DNA from: Stenotrophomonas maltophilia
GTDB taxonomy: Bacteria > Pseudomonadota > Gammaproteobacteria > Xanthomonadales > Xanthomonadaceae
Assembly: GCF_006970445.1 (NCBI RefSeq)
Contig: NZ_CP033877.1
Span: 3,790,750-3,854,749 of the forward strand
Length of the DNA: 64,000 nucleotides
Reading direction: 5' to 3'
Part shown: piece after piece, positions 1 to 7,454 of the stretch
Layout: every line of letters starts with the position of its first letter
How positions within the stretch are numbered: the first letter of the stretch is position 1
Program-made: the position numbers and the translations under genes
The notes under the pieces: model-generated
Database searches by the model: none
What the model was told of the DNA's origin: nothing
What the model saw: only the letters and a program-made list of their open reading frames with translations

Positions 1-222
1 GAACGCGGCCGTGCGCTGCTGGCCGACTGGCTGGCGCGCCAGCAGCAGCGTGGGCTGCTGCGCGAGGGAGATCCGGTGCGCATGGCGCGGCTACTGCTGG
101 CGATGGCCGTGGCCGAACCGCTGCGCGAACGCGTGATCGGCGTGGTGGCCGAGGATGCACCGGTGGAGGTGCACCTGCGTGATTGCCTGGTGTTGTTGGG
201 GCCGGTGTTGCAGGCGCCGTAA
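1..222 (+). CDS. TetR/AcrR-family regulator, C-terminal fragment
   Basis: Frame 1 is open from the window edge to a TAA at 220-222 and encodes the last 73 residues of a protein that starts upstream. The visible part is all helical, with a segment like WLARQQQRGLLREGDPVRMA followed by an amphipathic helix. This is the usual look of the ligand-binding and dimerisation domain of TetR repressors of the AefR type, where a 'G-L-R-x-x-D-P' turn precedes the last helices. The DNA-binding N-terminus is outside the window, so the family call rests on this pattern only. The gene is followed at once by a SMAG repeat pair, which separates it from the convergent LysR gene. Confidence 0.6.
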   Translation, partial: ERGRALLADWLARQQQRGLLREGDPVRMARLLLAMAVAEPLRERVIGVVAEDAPVEVHLRDCLVLLGPVLQAP

Positions 223-230
223 GGTTGCTC

Positions 231-335
231 CATCCACGCGTGGCGTGGATCTACTGTGTGCGACGGCGTCCATGCATCGCGGGGGTCAACATCTCCATGC
301 GGCGATGGTCAGTAGATCCACGCCATGCGTGGATG
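231..335. repeat. SMAG repeat pair, head to head
   Basis: A minus-strand GTAGATCCACGCC... palindrome lies at 231-254 and a plus-strand copy at 312-335. Each is GTAG followed by an 8-bp inverted repeat (ATCCACGC/GCGTGGAT). They lie between the convergent TetR and LysR genes, a typical site for these REP-like elements. Confidence 0.8.
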
Positions 336-349
336 CGATCCACCACGAT

Positions 350-1234
350 TCACTCCCGCAGCATATCCACGAACGCGCGCAGCGCACCCGGCATCTGCCG
401 CTGCTTCGGGTAGTACAGCGCGAAGCCGGCGAACGGTTCGCTCCAGTCTTCCAGCACCGCCACCATCTGCCCGGATTCGATGTACGGCCTTGCCGTGTCT
501 TCCAGCACGTAGGCCAGGCCGATGCCATCGAGTACCGCGCCGACCACGGTGCCCTGCTCGCCCAGCGTGAGCCGTCCGGGCACGTCGATCTCCAGTGCCT
601 GCCCACCGCGCTCGAACTGCCACTTGTACAGGTGCCCGCTGGCGAAGCGGAAGCGGATGCATTCGTGCGCGGCCAGGTCGCGCGGATGCTGTGGCGCCGG
701 ATGCCGCCGCAGGTAGTCCGGCGAGCCGACGATCAGACCGCGCAGTGGTGGCCCCATCGGCACCGCCACCATGTCCTCGGGCACGAACTCATGCAGGCGC
801 ACGCCGGCGTCGTAACCCTCGGCGACGATGTCGACCAGACCATCGTTCTCGGTCAGTTCCACCCGCACGTCGGGATGGGCGTGCAGGAAGCGCGCCAGCC
901 GCGGCCCCAGCTGGGTCGACACCGCCGCACGGGTGGCGTTGATGCGCAGCAGGCCCGCCGGGACGGCGCGGAACTGGTTCATCTCCTCCAGTGCTTCGTG
1001 CACCTGCCCCAGCGCCGGCTGCAACCGCTCCAGCAGCCGCTGCCCGGCCTCGGTCAGGGCCACGCTGCGGGTGGTGCGATGGAACAGGCCCACGCCCAAC
1101 CGTTCTTCCAGCGCGCGGATCGCATAGCTCACCGCCGAGGTCGACAGCGCCAGCTCCGCACCGGCACGGCGGAAGCTGCGGTGGCGGGCGACCGCAGCGA
1201 ACGCGGCCAGGTGGGAGAGGTTGTCAGTGGCCAC
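350..1234 (-). CDS. LysR-family transcriptional regulator
   Basis: This 294-residue protein has the standard LysR layout. An N-terminal winged helix-turn-helix covers about residues 8-65, with the pattern FAAVARHRSFRRAGAELALS then SYAIRALEERLG and LFHRTTRSVALTEAG. A two-lobed periplasmic-binding-protein-like effector domain follows. The start is a GTG at 1232-1234, because the HTH needs these residues and no ATG lies further upstream in frame. The gene is divergent from the zinc alcohol dehydrogenase, with 107 bp between the two starts. It therefore probably controls that gene and itself, as LysR regulators usually do. The effector is unknown. Confidence 0.9.
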   Translation of the reverse strand: MATDNLSHLAAFAAVARHRSFRRAGAELALSTSAVSYAIRALEERLGVGLFHRTTRSVALTEAGQRLLERLQPALGQVHEALEEMNQFRAVPAGLLRINATRAAVSTQLGPRLARFLHAHPDVRVELTENDGLVDIVAEGYDAGVRLHEFVPEDMVAVPMGPPLRGLIVGSPDYLRRHPAPQHPRDLAAHECIRFRFASGHLYKWQFERGGQALEIDVPGRLTLGEQGTVVGAVLDGIGLAYVLEDTARPYIESGQMVAVLEDWSEPFAGFALYYPKQRQMPGALRAFVDMLRE

Positions 1235-1251
1235 GATTGTGCAGTTTCACT

Positions 1252-1261
1252 TGATGAATCA
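1252..1261. promoter_or_regulatory. short palindrome in the LysR/ADH divergent promoter
   Basis: TGAT-GA-ATCA lies in the 107-bp gap between the two divergent genes. It could be half of a LysR binding site. The arms are only 4 bp, so this is a weak suggestion. Confidence 0.25.
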
Positions 1262-1341
1262 TGCCGATATCCGGGCTTCTGGCCGCTGGGTACGGGGCGT
1301 ATTGTAAAGCGCCTTTCGACAAACCCTGCCAAGGATTCCCC

Positions 1342-2400
1342 ATGTCCCTCGCCCGTGGTTACGCCGCCCATTCACATACCGACCCGCTGATCCCCTACGA
1401 ATTCGAACGCCGCGCGGTCGGCCCGGACGATGTGCGCATCGAGATCCTCTACAGCGGCATCTGCCATTCCGACCTGCACCAGGCCCGCGACGACTGGGGT
1501 GGCTCGATCTACCCGATGGTGCCCGGCCACGAGATCATCGGCCGCGTCACCGAGGTCGGCAGCAACGTCACCCGCTTCAAGGTCGGCGACCACGCCGGCG
1601 TGGGCTGCATGGTCGACTCGTGCCGCCACTGCGACGCCTGCGAGCACGACCTGGAGCAGTACTGCGCCGAAGGCGCGACCTGGACCTACAACGGCCGTGA
1701 ACGCGAAAGCGGCGCGCCGACCTACGGCGGCTATTCCGACCACGTGGTGGTCGAACAGCGCTTCGTGGTGAAGGTGTCCGAAACGCTGGACCTGAAGGCC
1801 GCCGCCCCGCTGCTGTGCGCCGGCATCACCACCTGGTCGCCGCTGCGCCACTGGAAGGTCGGCCCGGGCCAGAAGGTCGGCGTGATCGGCCTCGGTGGCC
1901 TCGGCCACATGGGCGTGAAGTTCGCCAAGGCGCTCGGCGCGCACGTGGTGATGATCACCACCACGCCGGAAAAGGGTGCCGACGCCAAGCGCCTGGGCGC
2001 CGATGAAGTGCTGGTCTCGCGCGATGCCGCGCAGATGAAGGCGCATGCCGGCAGCTTCGATTTCCTGCTCAACACCATCCCGGTCGGCCATGACACCAAC
2101 CCGTACATGGGCCTGCTCAAGCGCGAGGCCACCATGTGCCTGGTCGGCGTGCTGACCGAACTGGACCCGCCGCTGACCGGTGGCAGCGTGATCTTCGGCC
2201 GCAAGCACCTGACCGGCTCTGCGATCGGCGGCATGGCCGAAACCCAGGAAATGATGGACTTCTGTGCCGAGCACGGCATCGTCAGCGATGTCGAGATGAT
2301 CGACATCAAGAACGTCAACGAAGCCTGGGAACGCATGGCGAAGAACGATGTGCGCTACCGCTTCGTGATCGACATGGCGACGATGAAGAACGCCGCCTGA
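1342..2400 (+). CDS. zinc-dependent NAD(P) alcohol dehydrogenase, YahK/CAD-like
   Basis: This 352-residue medium-chain dehydrogenase probably interconverts aldehydes and alcohols using NADP(H). Catalytic zinc ligands C41, H63-E64 and C159 are visible. The structural zinc cluster C94, C97, C100 and C108 is complete, and the Rossmann motif GLGGLG is at residues 183-188. The sequence style (GICHSDLHQ, GDHAGVGCMVDSC) is that of the YahK / cinnamyl alcohol dehydrogenase branch. ATG 1342 is preferred because an AAGGA lies 7-8 bp before it and the protein begins at the family's usual position. An upstream in-frame extension to 1261 has no such support. A LysR gene is divergent, and a strong terminator follows at 2424-2448. 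Confidence 0.9.
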   Translation: MSLARGYAAHSHTDPLIPYEFERRAVGPDDVRIEILYSGICHSDLHQARDDWGGSIYPMVPGHEIIGRVTEVGSNVTRFKVGDHAGVGCMVDSCRHCDACEHDLEQYCAEGATWTYNGRERESGAPTYGGYSDHVVVEQRFVVKVSETLDLKAAAPLLCAGITTWSPLRHWKVGPGQKVGVIGLGGLGHMGVKFAKALGAHVVMITTTPEKGADAKRLGADEVLVSRDAAQMKAHAGSFDFLLNTIPVGHDTNPYMGLLKREATMCLVGVLTELDPPLTGGSVIFGRKHLTGSAIGGMAETQEMMDFCAEHGIVSDVEMIDIKNVNEAWERMAKNDVRYRFVIDMATMKNAA

Positions 2401-2423
2401 TCGATCGGCGACGGTGAACGAAG

Positions 2424-2448
2424 AACCCCGGCACTGCCGGGGTTTTTT
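2424..2448 (+). terminator. intrinsic terminator after the alcohol dehydrogenase
   Basis: AACCCCGGCA and TGCCGGGGTT pair around a single C, followed by six T residues. It ends the alcohol dehydrogenase transcript only 18 bp before the first ATG of the next gene. Confidence 0.9.
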
Positions 2449-2465
2449 CTGGTCGTGCATTGGGC

Positions 2466-3722
2466 ATGACGAAGGTCAAGGAAGCGGCCATCGCTCGGGC
2501 GCAGACTCGCCACATGGTCCGCCTGCCCTCCCCTGCGATGCTGATGCATGCGCCGCATCGGCTGCTGTTCTTCATCGGCGCCAGCAACCTGCTGCTGGCG
2601 ATGCTGTGGTGGGCGCTGTGGCTGGGCGCATTGCGCGGGCTGTGGACGCCGCAGCCACCGCCGCTGCCACCGGCCTGGCTGCACGCGCTGCTGATGCAGT
2701 ACCTGGTGCTGCCCAGTTTCATCTTCGGCTTCCTGCTCACCGTGTTTCCGCGCTGGATGGCGCAACCGGAGCTGCCACGCAGCCGTTACGCGCCGGTCGG
2801 CATCGGGCTGTTTGGCGGGCAGGCGCTGCTGATTGCCGCCGCCTGCGGCTGGACACCCGGGTTGTGGCCCGGCCTGCTGCTGGCACTGGCCGGCTGGAGC
2901 GCCGGACCGATCGTGCTGGGACGCGTGCTCAAGGCCGCCGGCCCCAACCGTAACTGGCACGCGCGTGCGTGCTATGCCGCACTGCTGTTGGGCTGGCTGG
3001 GGCTGCTGCTGTTCATGGCGGTGGTGCGCGGCCACGCCACGCTGATGCCGGTCACTGTGGCACTCGGCACGTTCGGCCTGCTGCTGCCGGTCTACCTCAC
3101 CGTCGCGCACCGGATGATCCCGTTCTTCGCCAACAACGTGGTGGACGGCTATGTGCCGTGGCGGCCGCTGCGCTGGCTGGCCGCGATGTGGGCCCTGCTG
3201 ATGCTGCGCCTGCTGTTGAGTGCGTTGCAGATCGACAACCTGCTGTGGCTGGTCGATGCGCCGCTGCTGGTGTTGTCGCTGCAGGCGCTCTGGCACTGGT
3301 GGCCACGGGGGCCGATGCCGGGCCTGCTCGCAGCCCTGTTCCTGGCGCTGGCGTGGCTGCCGGTCAGCTTCGCGCTGTACCTGCTGCAGGACGTGGGTCA
3401 ACTGCTCGGCCATCCGCAGCTGCTCGGCCGCGCGCCGCTGCACGCACTCGCCGTGGGCCTGTTCGGCAGCCTGCTGGTGGCGATGGTGACCCGGGTCACC
3501 CAGGGGCATTCCGGGCGACCGCTGGTAATGCCGGCAGTGGCCTGGTTCGCGTTCGTCGCGCTGCAGGCAGTGGCGATCATGCGCATCCTCGCCGAGCTGA
3601 TGCCCGATGCCTATGCGTGGCATTTCGCCGCTGCCATTGGTTGGCTGCTGGCACTGGCCCCGTGGGTGGCCCGGCTGGGCTGGATCTACCTGAGCCCACG
3701 GCGCGACGGCAAGCCGGGCTGA
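2466..3722 (+). CDS. nnrS: NnrS family membrane protein
   Basis: This is a hydrophobic protein of about 418 residues with some twelve predicted membrane spans. The N-terminal motif HAPHRLLFFIGASNLLLAML and the later FGFLLTVFPRWM and THGHSGRPL-like stretch (VTQGHSGRPL) are signatures of NnrS. NnrS is a haem- and copper-containing inner-membrane protein linked to nitric oxide and nitrosative stress resistance. No nor or nir genes are in this window, so it stands alone here. The start is uncertain. ATG 2466 lies right behind the terminator, and ATG 2514 (MVRLPSP) is equally plausible. The first membrane span is intact with either one. Confidence 0.85.
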   Translation: MTKVKEAAIARAQTRHMVRLPSPAMLMHAPHRLLFFIGASNLLLAMLWWALWLGALRGLWTPQPPPLPPAWLHALLMQYLVLPSFIFGFLLTVFPRWMAQPELPRSRYAPVGIGLFGGQALLIAAACGWTPGLWPGLLLALAGWSAGPIVLGRVLKAAGPNRNWHARACYAALLLGWLGLLLFMAVVRGHATLMPVTVALGTFGLLLPVYLTVAHRMIPFFANNVVDGYVPWRPLRWLAAMWALLMLRLLLSALQIDNLLWLVDAPLLVLSLQALWHWWPRGPMPGLLAALFLALAWLPVSFALYLLQDVGQLLGHPQLLGRAPLHALAVGLFGSLLVAMVTRVTQGHSGRPLVMPAVAWFAFVALQAVAIMRILAELMPDAYAWHFAAAIGWLLALAPWVARLGWIYLSPRRDGKPG

Positions 3723-3751
3723 CTGCATCGCCGGCCAGGCGACGTCCATCG

Positions 3752-3774
3752 GTAGTGCCGGGCCATGCCCGGCG
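3752..3774 (+). repeat. SMAG repeat, single
   Basis: GTAGTGCCGGGCC-ATG-CCCGGC sits between the convergent nnrS and gshA genes. The arms differ from the common GCCGGCC form but still pair. Confidence 0.7.
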
Positions 3775-3789
3775 GCCACCGCAATCCAC

Positions 3790-5154
3790 TCAGTACGCGA
3801 ACTCGCGGAACACCGGATCGACGTCGCCGTGCCAGCGGCCATGGAACAGCGCCAGCTTGCGCTCGGCCGGGGTCAGGCCGGATTCGACGATCTCCTGCAG
3901 CACGTCCAGGAACTTGCTCTCGTCCTGGCCGTCGGCATTGCGCGCCGCGCGGCGCTTGAGGCCTTCAACGGAAATCCTCACCGCTTCGCGGGCCAGGTCG
4001 CGCACGCTGCCATTACGGAACGGCAGGTTCATCGCATGCTTCGGCACGCCGTCGCGCAGTGCATGGCGCTCGGCCAGGGTGAAGTCACGCACCAGGTCCC
4101 AGGCGGCATCCAGTGCGGTGTCGTCGTACAGCAGGCCCACCCAGAACGCCGGCAGCGCACACAGGCGGCTCCACGGGCCACCATCGGCGCCGCGCATTTC
4201 CAGGTACTTCTTCAAACGCACTTCCGGGAACGCGGTGGTCATGTGGTCCGACCAGTCGCGCAGCGTCGGCAGCGCACCCGGCAGCACCGGCAGCTTGGCC
4301 TGCATGAAATCGCGGAAGCTCTGCCCACTGGCGTCGTGGTAGATGCCATCTCGGTAGGAGAAGTACATCGGCACGTCGAGCAGGTAATCGACATAGCGCT
4401 CGTAACCGAAGCCATCCTCGAACACGAAGTCGAGCATGCCGGTGCGGTCGGCGTCGGTGTCGGTCCAGATGTGTGAGCGATAGCTCAGGTAGCCGTTCGG
4501 CTTGCCTTCGGTGAACGGCGAATCGGCGAACAACGCGGTGGCGATCGGCTGCAGCGCCAGCGACACGCGGAACTTCTTCACCATGTCCGCTTCGGTGGCG
4601 TAGTCCAGGTTCACCTGCACCGTGCAGGTGCGGGTCATCATGTCCAGGCCGAGCGAGCCGACCTTGGGCATGTACGAGCGCATGATCTTGTAGCGGCCCT
4701 TCGGCATCCACGGCATTTCATCGCGCTTCCACTTCGGCTGGAAGCCCATGCCGAGGAAACCCAGCTGCAGTTCGCCGGCCACCTGCGCCACTTCATTGAG
4801 GTGGGTGCCGGTCTCCACGCAGGTCTGGTGGATGGTCTCCAAAGCCGCGCCGGACAGTTCCAGCTGCCCGGCTGGTTCCAGCGTCACCGAGGCACCATCG
4901 CGCAGCAGCGCGATCGTGTTGCCGTTCTCCTGCACCGGTTCCCAGCCGAAGCGGACCAGCCCGTTGAGCAGCGCTTCGATGCCGCGCTCGCCTTCGAAGG
5001 TCGGCGGGCGCAGGTCATCCAGGCGGAACCCGAACTTCTCGTGCTCGGTGCCGATGCGCCACTGCGCACGGGGCTTCTCGCCGGAGGCGATCACCTCCAC
5101 CAGCTGCGAGCGGTCGGTAATGGGTGTATCGGCGACGTGGCTGGGGCTCGACAA
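3790..5154 (-). CDS. gshA: glutamate-cysteine ligase
   Basis: This enzyme catalyses the first step of glutathione synthesis, ATP-dependent joining of glutamate and cysteine. It is the plant/alphaproteobacterial GCS2 type, as in Xanthomonas. The sequence shows the [10 protein letters not shown] glutamate-binding start, the [12 protein letters not shown] motif and [14 protein letters not shown]. No ATG is near the N-terminus. The most likely start is TTG 5154, giving [10 protein letters not shown] and 454 residues. Another TTG at 5211 would add 19 residues. Neither has a clear ribosome site, so the start is a judgement from family length. It converges with nnrS and is divergent from the VIT-family gene. 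Confidence 0.93.
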   Translation of the reverse strand: MSSPSHVADTPITDRSQLVEVIASGEKPRAQWRIGTEHEKFGFRLDDLRPPTFEGERGIEALLNGLVRFGWEPVQENGNTIALLRDGASVTLEPAGQLELSGAALETIHQTCVETGTHLNEVAQVAGELQLGFLGMGFQPKWKRDEMPWMPKGRYKIMRSYMPKVGSLGLDMMTRTCTVQVNLDYATEADMVKKFRVSLALQPIATALFADSPFTEGKPNGYLSYRSHIWTDTDADRTGMLDFVFEDGFGYERYVDYLLDVPMYFSYRDGIYHDASGQSFRDFMQAKLPVLPGALPTLRDWSDHMTTAFPEVRLKKYLEMRGADGGPWSRLCALPAFWVGLLYDDTALDAAWDLVRDFTLAERHALRDGVPKHAMNLPFRNGSVRDLAREAVRISVEGLKRRAARNADGQDESKFLDVLQEIVESGLTPAERKLALFHGRWHGDVDPVFREFAY

Positions 5155-5306
5155 GGGGAAGGCTCGCTGGACGGTGGCGGGGGATGTGGGGCTCGGAGCC
5201 TTCCATCGCAAGGGCGCACTATAGCGTGGCGACCCGTTGCGTCATGCGACGGTGACGGGTTTCTGCATCCTACCGACGCCCTCTTGACCCTCGTACACTC
5301 GGAGCC

Positions 5307-6011
5307 ATGAGCCGCCATTCACGACACCCCGAACTGCACCGCTCCGAGCGCGTCGGCTGGCTGCGTGCTGCCGTACTGGGGGCCAACGATGGCATCGTCT
5401 CGGTGGCCGGCCTGGTGGTCGGCGTGGCCGCCAGCGGCGCCTCCGCGGCGACCATCCTGGCCACCGGCGTGGCTGGCACCGTGGCCGGCGCGATGTCGAT
5501 GGCCGCCGGCGAGTATGTCTCGGTGCAGACCCAGGCCGACACCGAAGACGCCGACCTGGCGATGGAGAAGCGCGAACTGCACGAAGACCCGCACAGCGAG
5601 CTGGAAGAGCTGGCCGCGATCTACCGCCACCGCGGCCTGGAGCCTGCACTGGCACGGCAGGTGGCCGAACAGCTCACCGCCCACGACGCGCTGGGCGCCC
5701 ATGCCCGCGACGAGCTGGGCATCACCGATACCCTGCGCGCCCGCCCGCTGCAGGCAGCGCTGGCCTCGGCCGGCGCCTTCACCTGCGGTGCGGCACTGCC
5801 GGTGCTGACCGCGCTGCTCGCACCGGTCGACAAGGTCGCGATGATGACCACCGCCAGCACCCTGCTCGGCCTGTGCCTGACCGGCGCGATGGCGGCCCAG
5901 GCCGGCGGCGCACCGCCGGTACGCGGCGCGATCCGGGTGATGTTCTGGGGCGCGCTGGCGATGGCCGCGGCCGCAGGCGTCGGCCGCCTGCTTGGTGCCC
6001 ACGTGTCATGA
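5307..6011 (+). CDS. VIT/CCC1-family metal transporter
   Basis: This 234-residue membrane protein belongs to the VIT1/CCC1 family, which exports or sequesters Fe(II) or Mn(II). The family hallmark NDGIVSVAGLVVGVAASG starts near residue 28, followed by GTVAGAMSMAAGEYVSVQTQ. An acidic cytosolic stretch with many Glu and Asp (about residues 78-100) matches the metal-binding domain of this family. Three further membrane helices complete the protein. Its stop codon overlaps the start of the AraC gene (ATGA at 6008-6011), so the two are co-transcribed. The metal cannot be told from sequence alone. Confidence 0.88.
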   Translation: MSRHSRHPELHRSERVGWLRAAVLGANDGIVSVAGLVVGVAASGASAATILATGVAGTVAGAMSMAAGEYVSVQTQADTEDADLAMEKRELHEDPHSELEELAAIYRHRGLEPALARQVAEQLTAHDALGAHARDELGITDTLRARPLQAALASAGAFTCGAALPVLTALLAPVDKVAMMTTASTLLGLCLTGAMAAQAGGAPPVRGAIRVMFWGALAMAAAAGVGRLLGAHVS

Positions 6012-6832
6012 CCGCCATGCTGCCCCCGGCCACCGCACTGCTGGCCGAGATGGCCAGCCTGGCCGGCTGCGCACGCGCCGAAGGCTATGCATGCATCTCC
6101 GCTCGCCGGGAACATGGCGCCAGCTCGGTGGAGATTCCACAACCGCAGTTCGCGATCCTGCTGGAGGGCCGCAAGCAGGTGCGGACCGCACACCAGTCGC
6201 TGGAGTTCATCCCCGGCGACATCCTGCTGCTGACCCAGCGCTGCCGCATCGATGTGGTCAACACCCCCGACCCACGCAGCGGCCGCTACCTCAGCGCCAT
6301 CGTGCCGCTGTGTGCCGAAGTGCTGGCAGCGGCACGCACGCTGTGGAGCGAGGACCTTCCCGCCCCGGGCCAGGCGATGGCGCGACTGCCGTTGATCGAT
6401 CATGGCGCCGTGCTGCGCCAGTGGCGGCAATCGCTGCAGGACGGCCGTTACAGCGAAGCGCGGCTGGCCCTGGCCTCGCTGGTACTGACCCTGTGCCGGC
6501 AGGGTCATGGCAACCTGCTGCTGCCGCAGGCACCGAGCCTGGGCGAACAGATCCGCGACCGCATCGCCGCCGAACCGGCACGCGACTGGCAGTCGCGCGA
6601 TGTGGAAGAACAGTTCGCGCTGAGCGGCGCGACCCTGCGCCGTCGCCTCGCCGCCGAGGACACAAGCCTGCGCCAGCTGCTCACCGAGGCACGGCTGGCG
6701 CATGGCATGCAGCTGCTCTACACCACCGACCTGCCATTGAAGACCGTCGCAGCACGCGCGGGCTACCGGTCCACGGCGAGTTTCAGCAAGCGCTTCGTCG
6801 AGCAGTACGGACTGGCTCCCACAGACATTTGA
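6008..6832 (+). CDS. AraC-family transcriptional regulator
   Basis: This 274-residue regulator has a cupin-like N-terminal sensing domain and a C-terminal double helix-turn-helix (about residues 180-272). The second helix region shows the typical pattern GYRSTASFSKRFVEQYGLAP. The ATG overlaps the stop of the metal transporter gene by 4 bp, which implies translational coupling. A role in controlling the transporter is possible but not shown. Its ligand is unknown. The gene ends at the edge of a 620-bp repeat island. Confidence 0.88.
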   Translation: MTAMLPPATALLAEMASLAGCARAEGYACISARREHGASSVEIPQPQFAILLEGRKQVRTAHQSLEFIPGDILLLTQRCRIDVVNTPDPRSGRYLSAIVPLCAEVLAAARTLWSEDLPAPGQAMARLPLIDHGAVLRQWRQSLQDGRYSEARLALASLVLTLCRQGHGNLLLPQAPSLGEQIRDRIAAEPARDWQSRDVEEQFALSGATLRRRLAAEDTSLRQLLTEARLAHGMQLLYTTDLPLKTVAARAGYRSTASFSKRFVEQYGLAPTDI

Positions 6833-6840
6833 GGGGGTTC

Positions 6841-7040
6841 GGCAGGGCTGCGCCCTGCACCCGCCGAAGCGAGTGCAAGAGCCGGAGCAACAGCAACAGC
6901 GGCTATCCGTGGGATGGCGGGGCGGTGTGGGTGGGCAGGACACGCCGTAAACCCATCCATGGGGGCTCGATGGCGCCATCCATGGCGCCAACGGTCCTGC
7001 CCACCCACACCGCCCCACCTCTGACAGATCTCCGCCGGCT
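6841..7040 (+). repeat. composite palindrome with 52-nt core, copy 1
   Basis: The element opens with a GCAGGG-CTG-CGCCCTGC-type hairpin and ends with a CTGACAGATCTCCGCC-like tail. The central stem pairs 6919-6941 with 6994-7016 perfectly over 23 bp. The 52-nt core (6942-6993) begins ACGCCGTAAA. It holds hairpin A (CCCA-TCCA-TGGG, 6952-6963) and hairpin B (TGGCGCCA-TCCA-TGGCGCCA, 6971-6990). Copies 2 and 3 share the core without gaps. Confidence 0.85.
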
Positions 7041-7044
7041 GTTG

Positions 7045-7069
7045 GTAGGTGTCGACCTTGGTCGACACA
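7045..7069 (+). repeat. GTAG repeat nested in a 9-bp inverted repeat
   Basis: GTAGGTGTCGACC-TT-GGTCGACAC is a SMAG-like palindrome. It lies inside CTGACAGAT (7021-7029) and ATCTGTCAG (7069-7077), so the whole block can fold into one longer hairpin. It separates composite palindrome copies 1 and 2. Confidence 0.7.
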
Positions 7070-7094
7070 TCTGTCAGATATCGAATGAAATTCC

Positions 7095-7135
7095 GGGGTC
7101 AGATCCGTTTTCCTGCGGAAAACGGATCTGACCCC
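7095..7135. repeat. 19-bp perfect inverted repeat with TGC loop
   Basis: GGGGTCAGATCCGTTTTCC (7095-7113) pairs fully with 7117-7135 around TGC. Related but diverged copies lie near 31696-31735 and 54071-54110, so this is a dispersed hairpin family and not a unique terminator. It has no T-tract. Confidence 0.8.
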
Positions 7136-7145
7136 AAGAGCATTT

Positions 7146-7342
7146 CCAACAGATCGCGGAAAACTGTCGAAGGCGGGGTGGGTCCGGTTGCGGGGGCGTG
7201 AGCGCCATGGATGGCGCGACCGAGCCTACAAGGACGTATTTACGGCGTCCCCCGCAACCGGACCCACCCCGCCATCCCACGGATAGCCGCTGTTGCTTCG
7301 GCCGTTGCTCTGGCTCGTAGCAGGTGCAGGGCGCAGCCCTGC
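7146..7342 (-). repeat. composite palindrome with 52-nt core, copy 2
   Basis: This is the inverted second copy. Stem 7172-7196 pairs with 7249-7273 over 25 perfect bp. The core is again exactly 52 nt (7197-7248). Read on the minus strand it begins ACGCCGTAAA, then hairpin A (TACG-TCCT-TGTA) and hairpin B (GCGCCA-TCCA-TGGCGC). The stem sequence differs from copy 1 but equals copy 3. Confidence 0.85.
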
Positions 7343-7454
7343 AGACACCCCCCCCTTCCCTGAGCATTCCGCGCAGTGGTTTGAGCGCCGCGCACACGCC
7401 GGCCGCGGCACGCTATGCAGCAACGGAATCGCCCGTCGTCCACCGAGAACCGCC

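Larger units (their letters stand above)
6833..7454. other. intergenic repeat island (about 620 bp)
   Basis: This gene-free stretch is filled with structured repeats. It holds two inverted copies of a 200-bp composite palindrome, a GTAG repeat enclosed in its own inverted repeat, and a 19-bp perfect hairpin. I see no believable coding frame. The downstream 110 bp hold the promoter of the metallo-hydrolase gene. Confidence 0.75.

Noticed and set aside
6833..7454. Possible MITE or insertion-sequence remnant
   Set aside because: I see no target-site duplication, transposase fragment or terminal inverted repeats at the outer edges. The structure is better described as nested palindromes with a conserved core.
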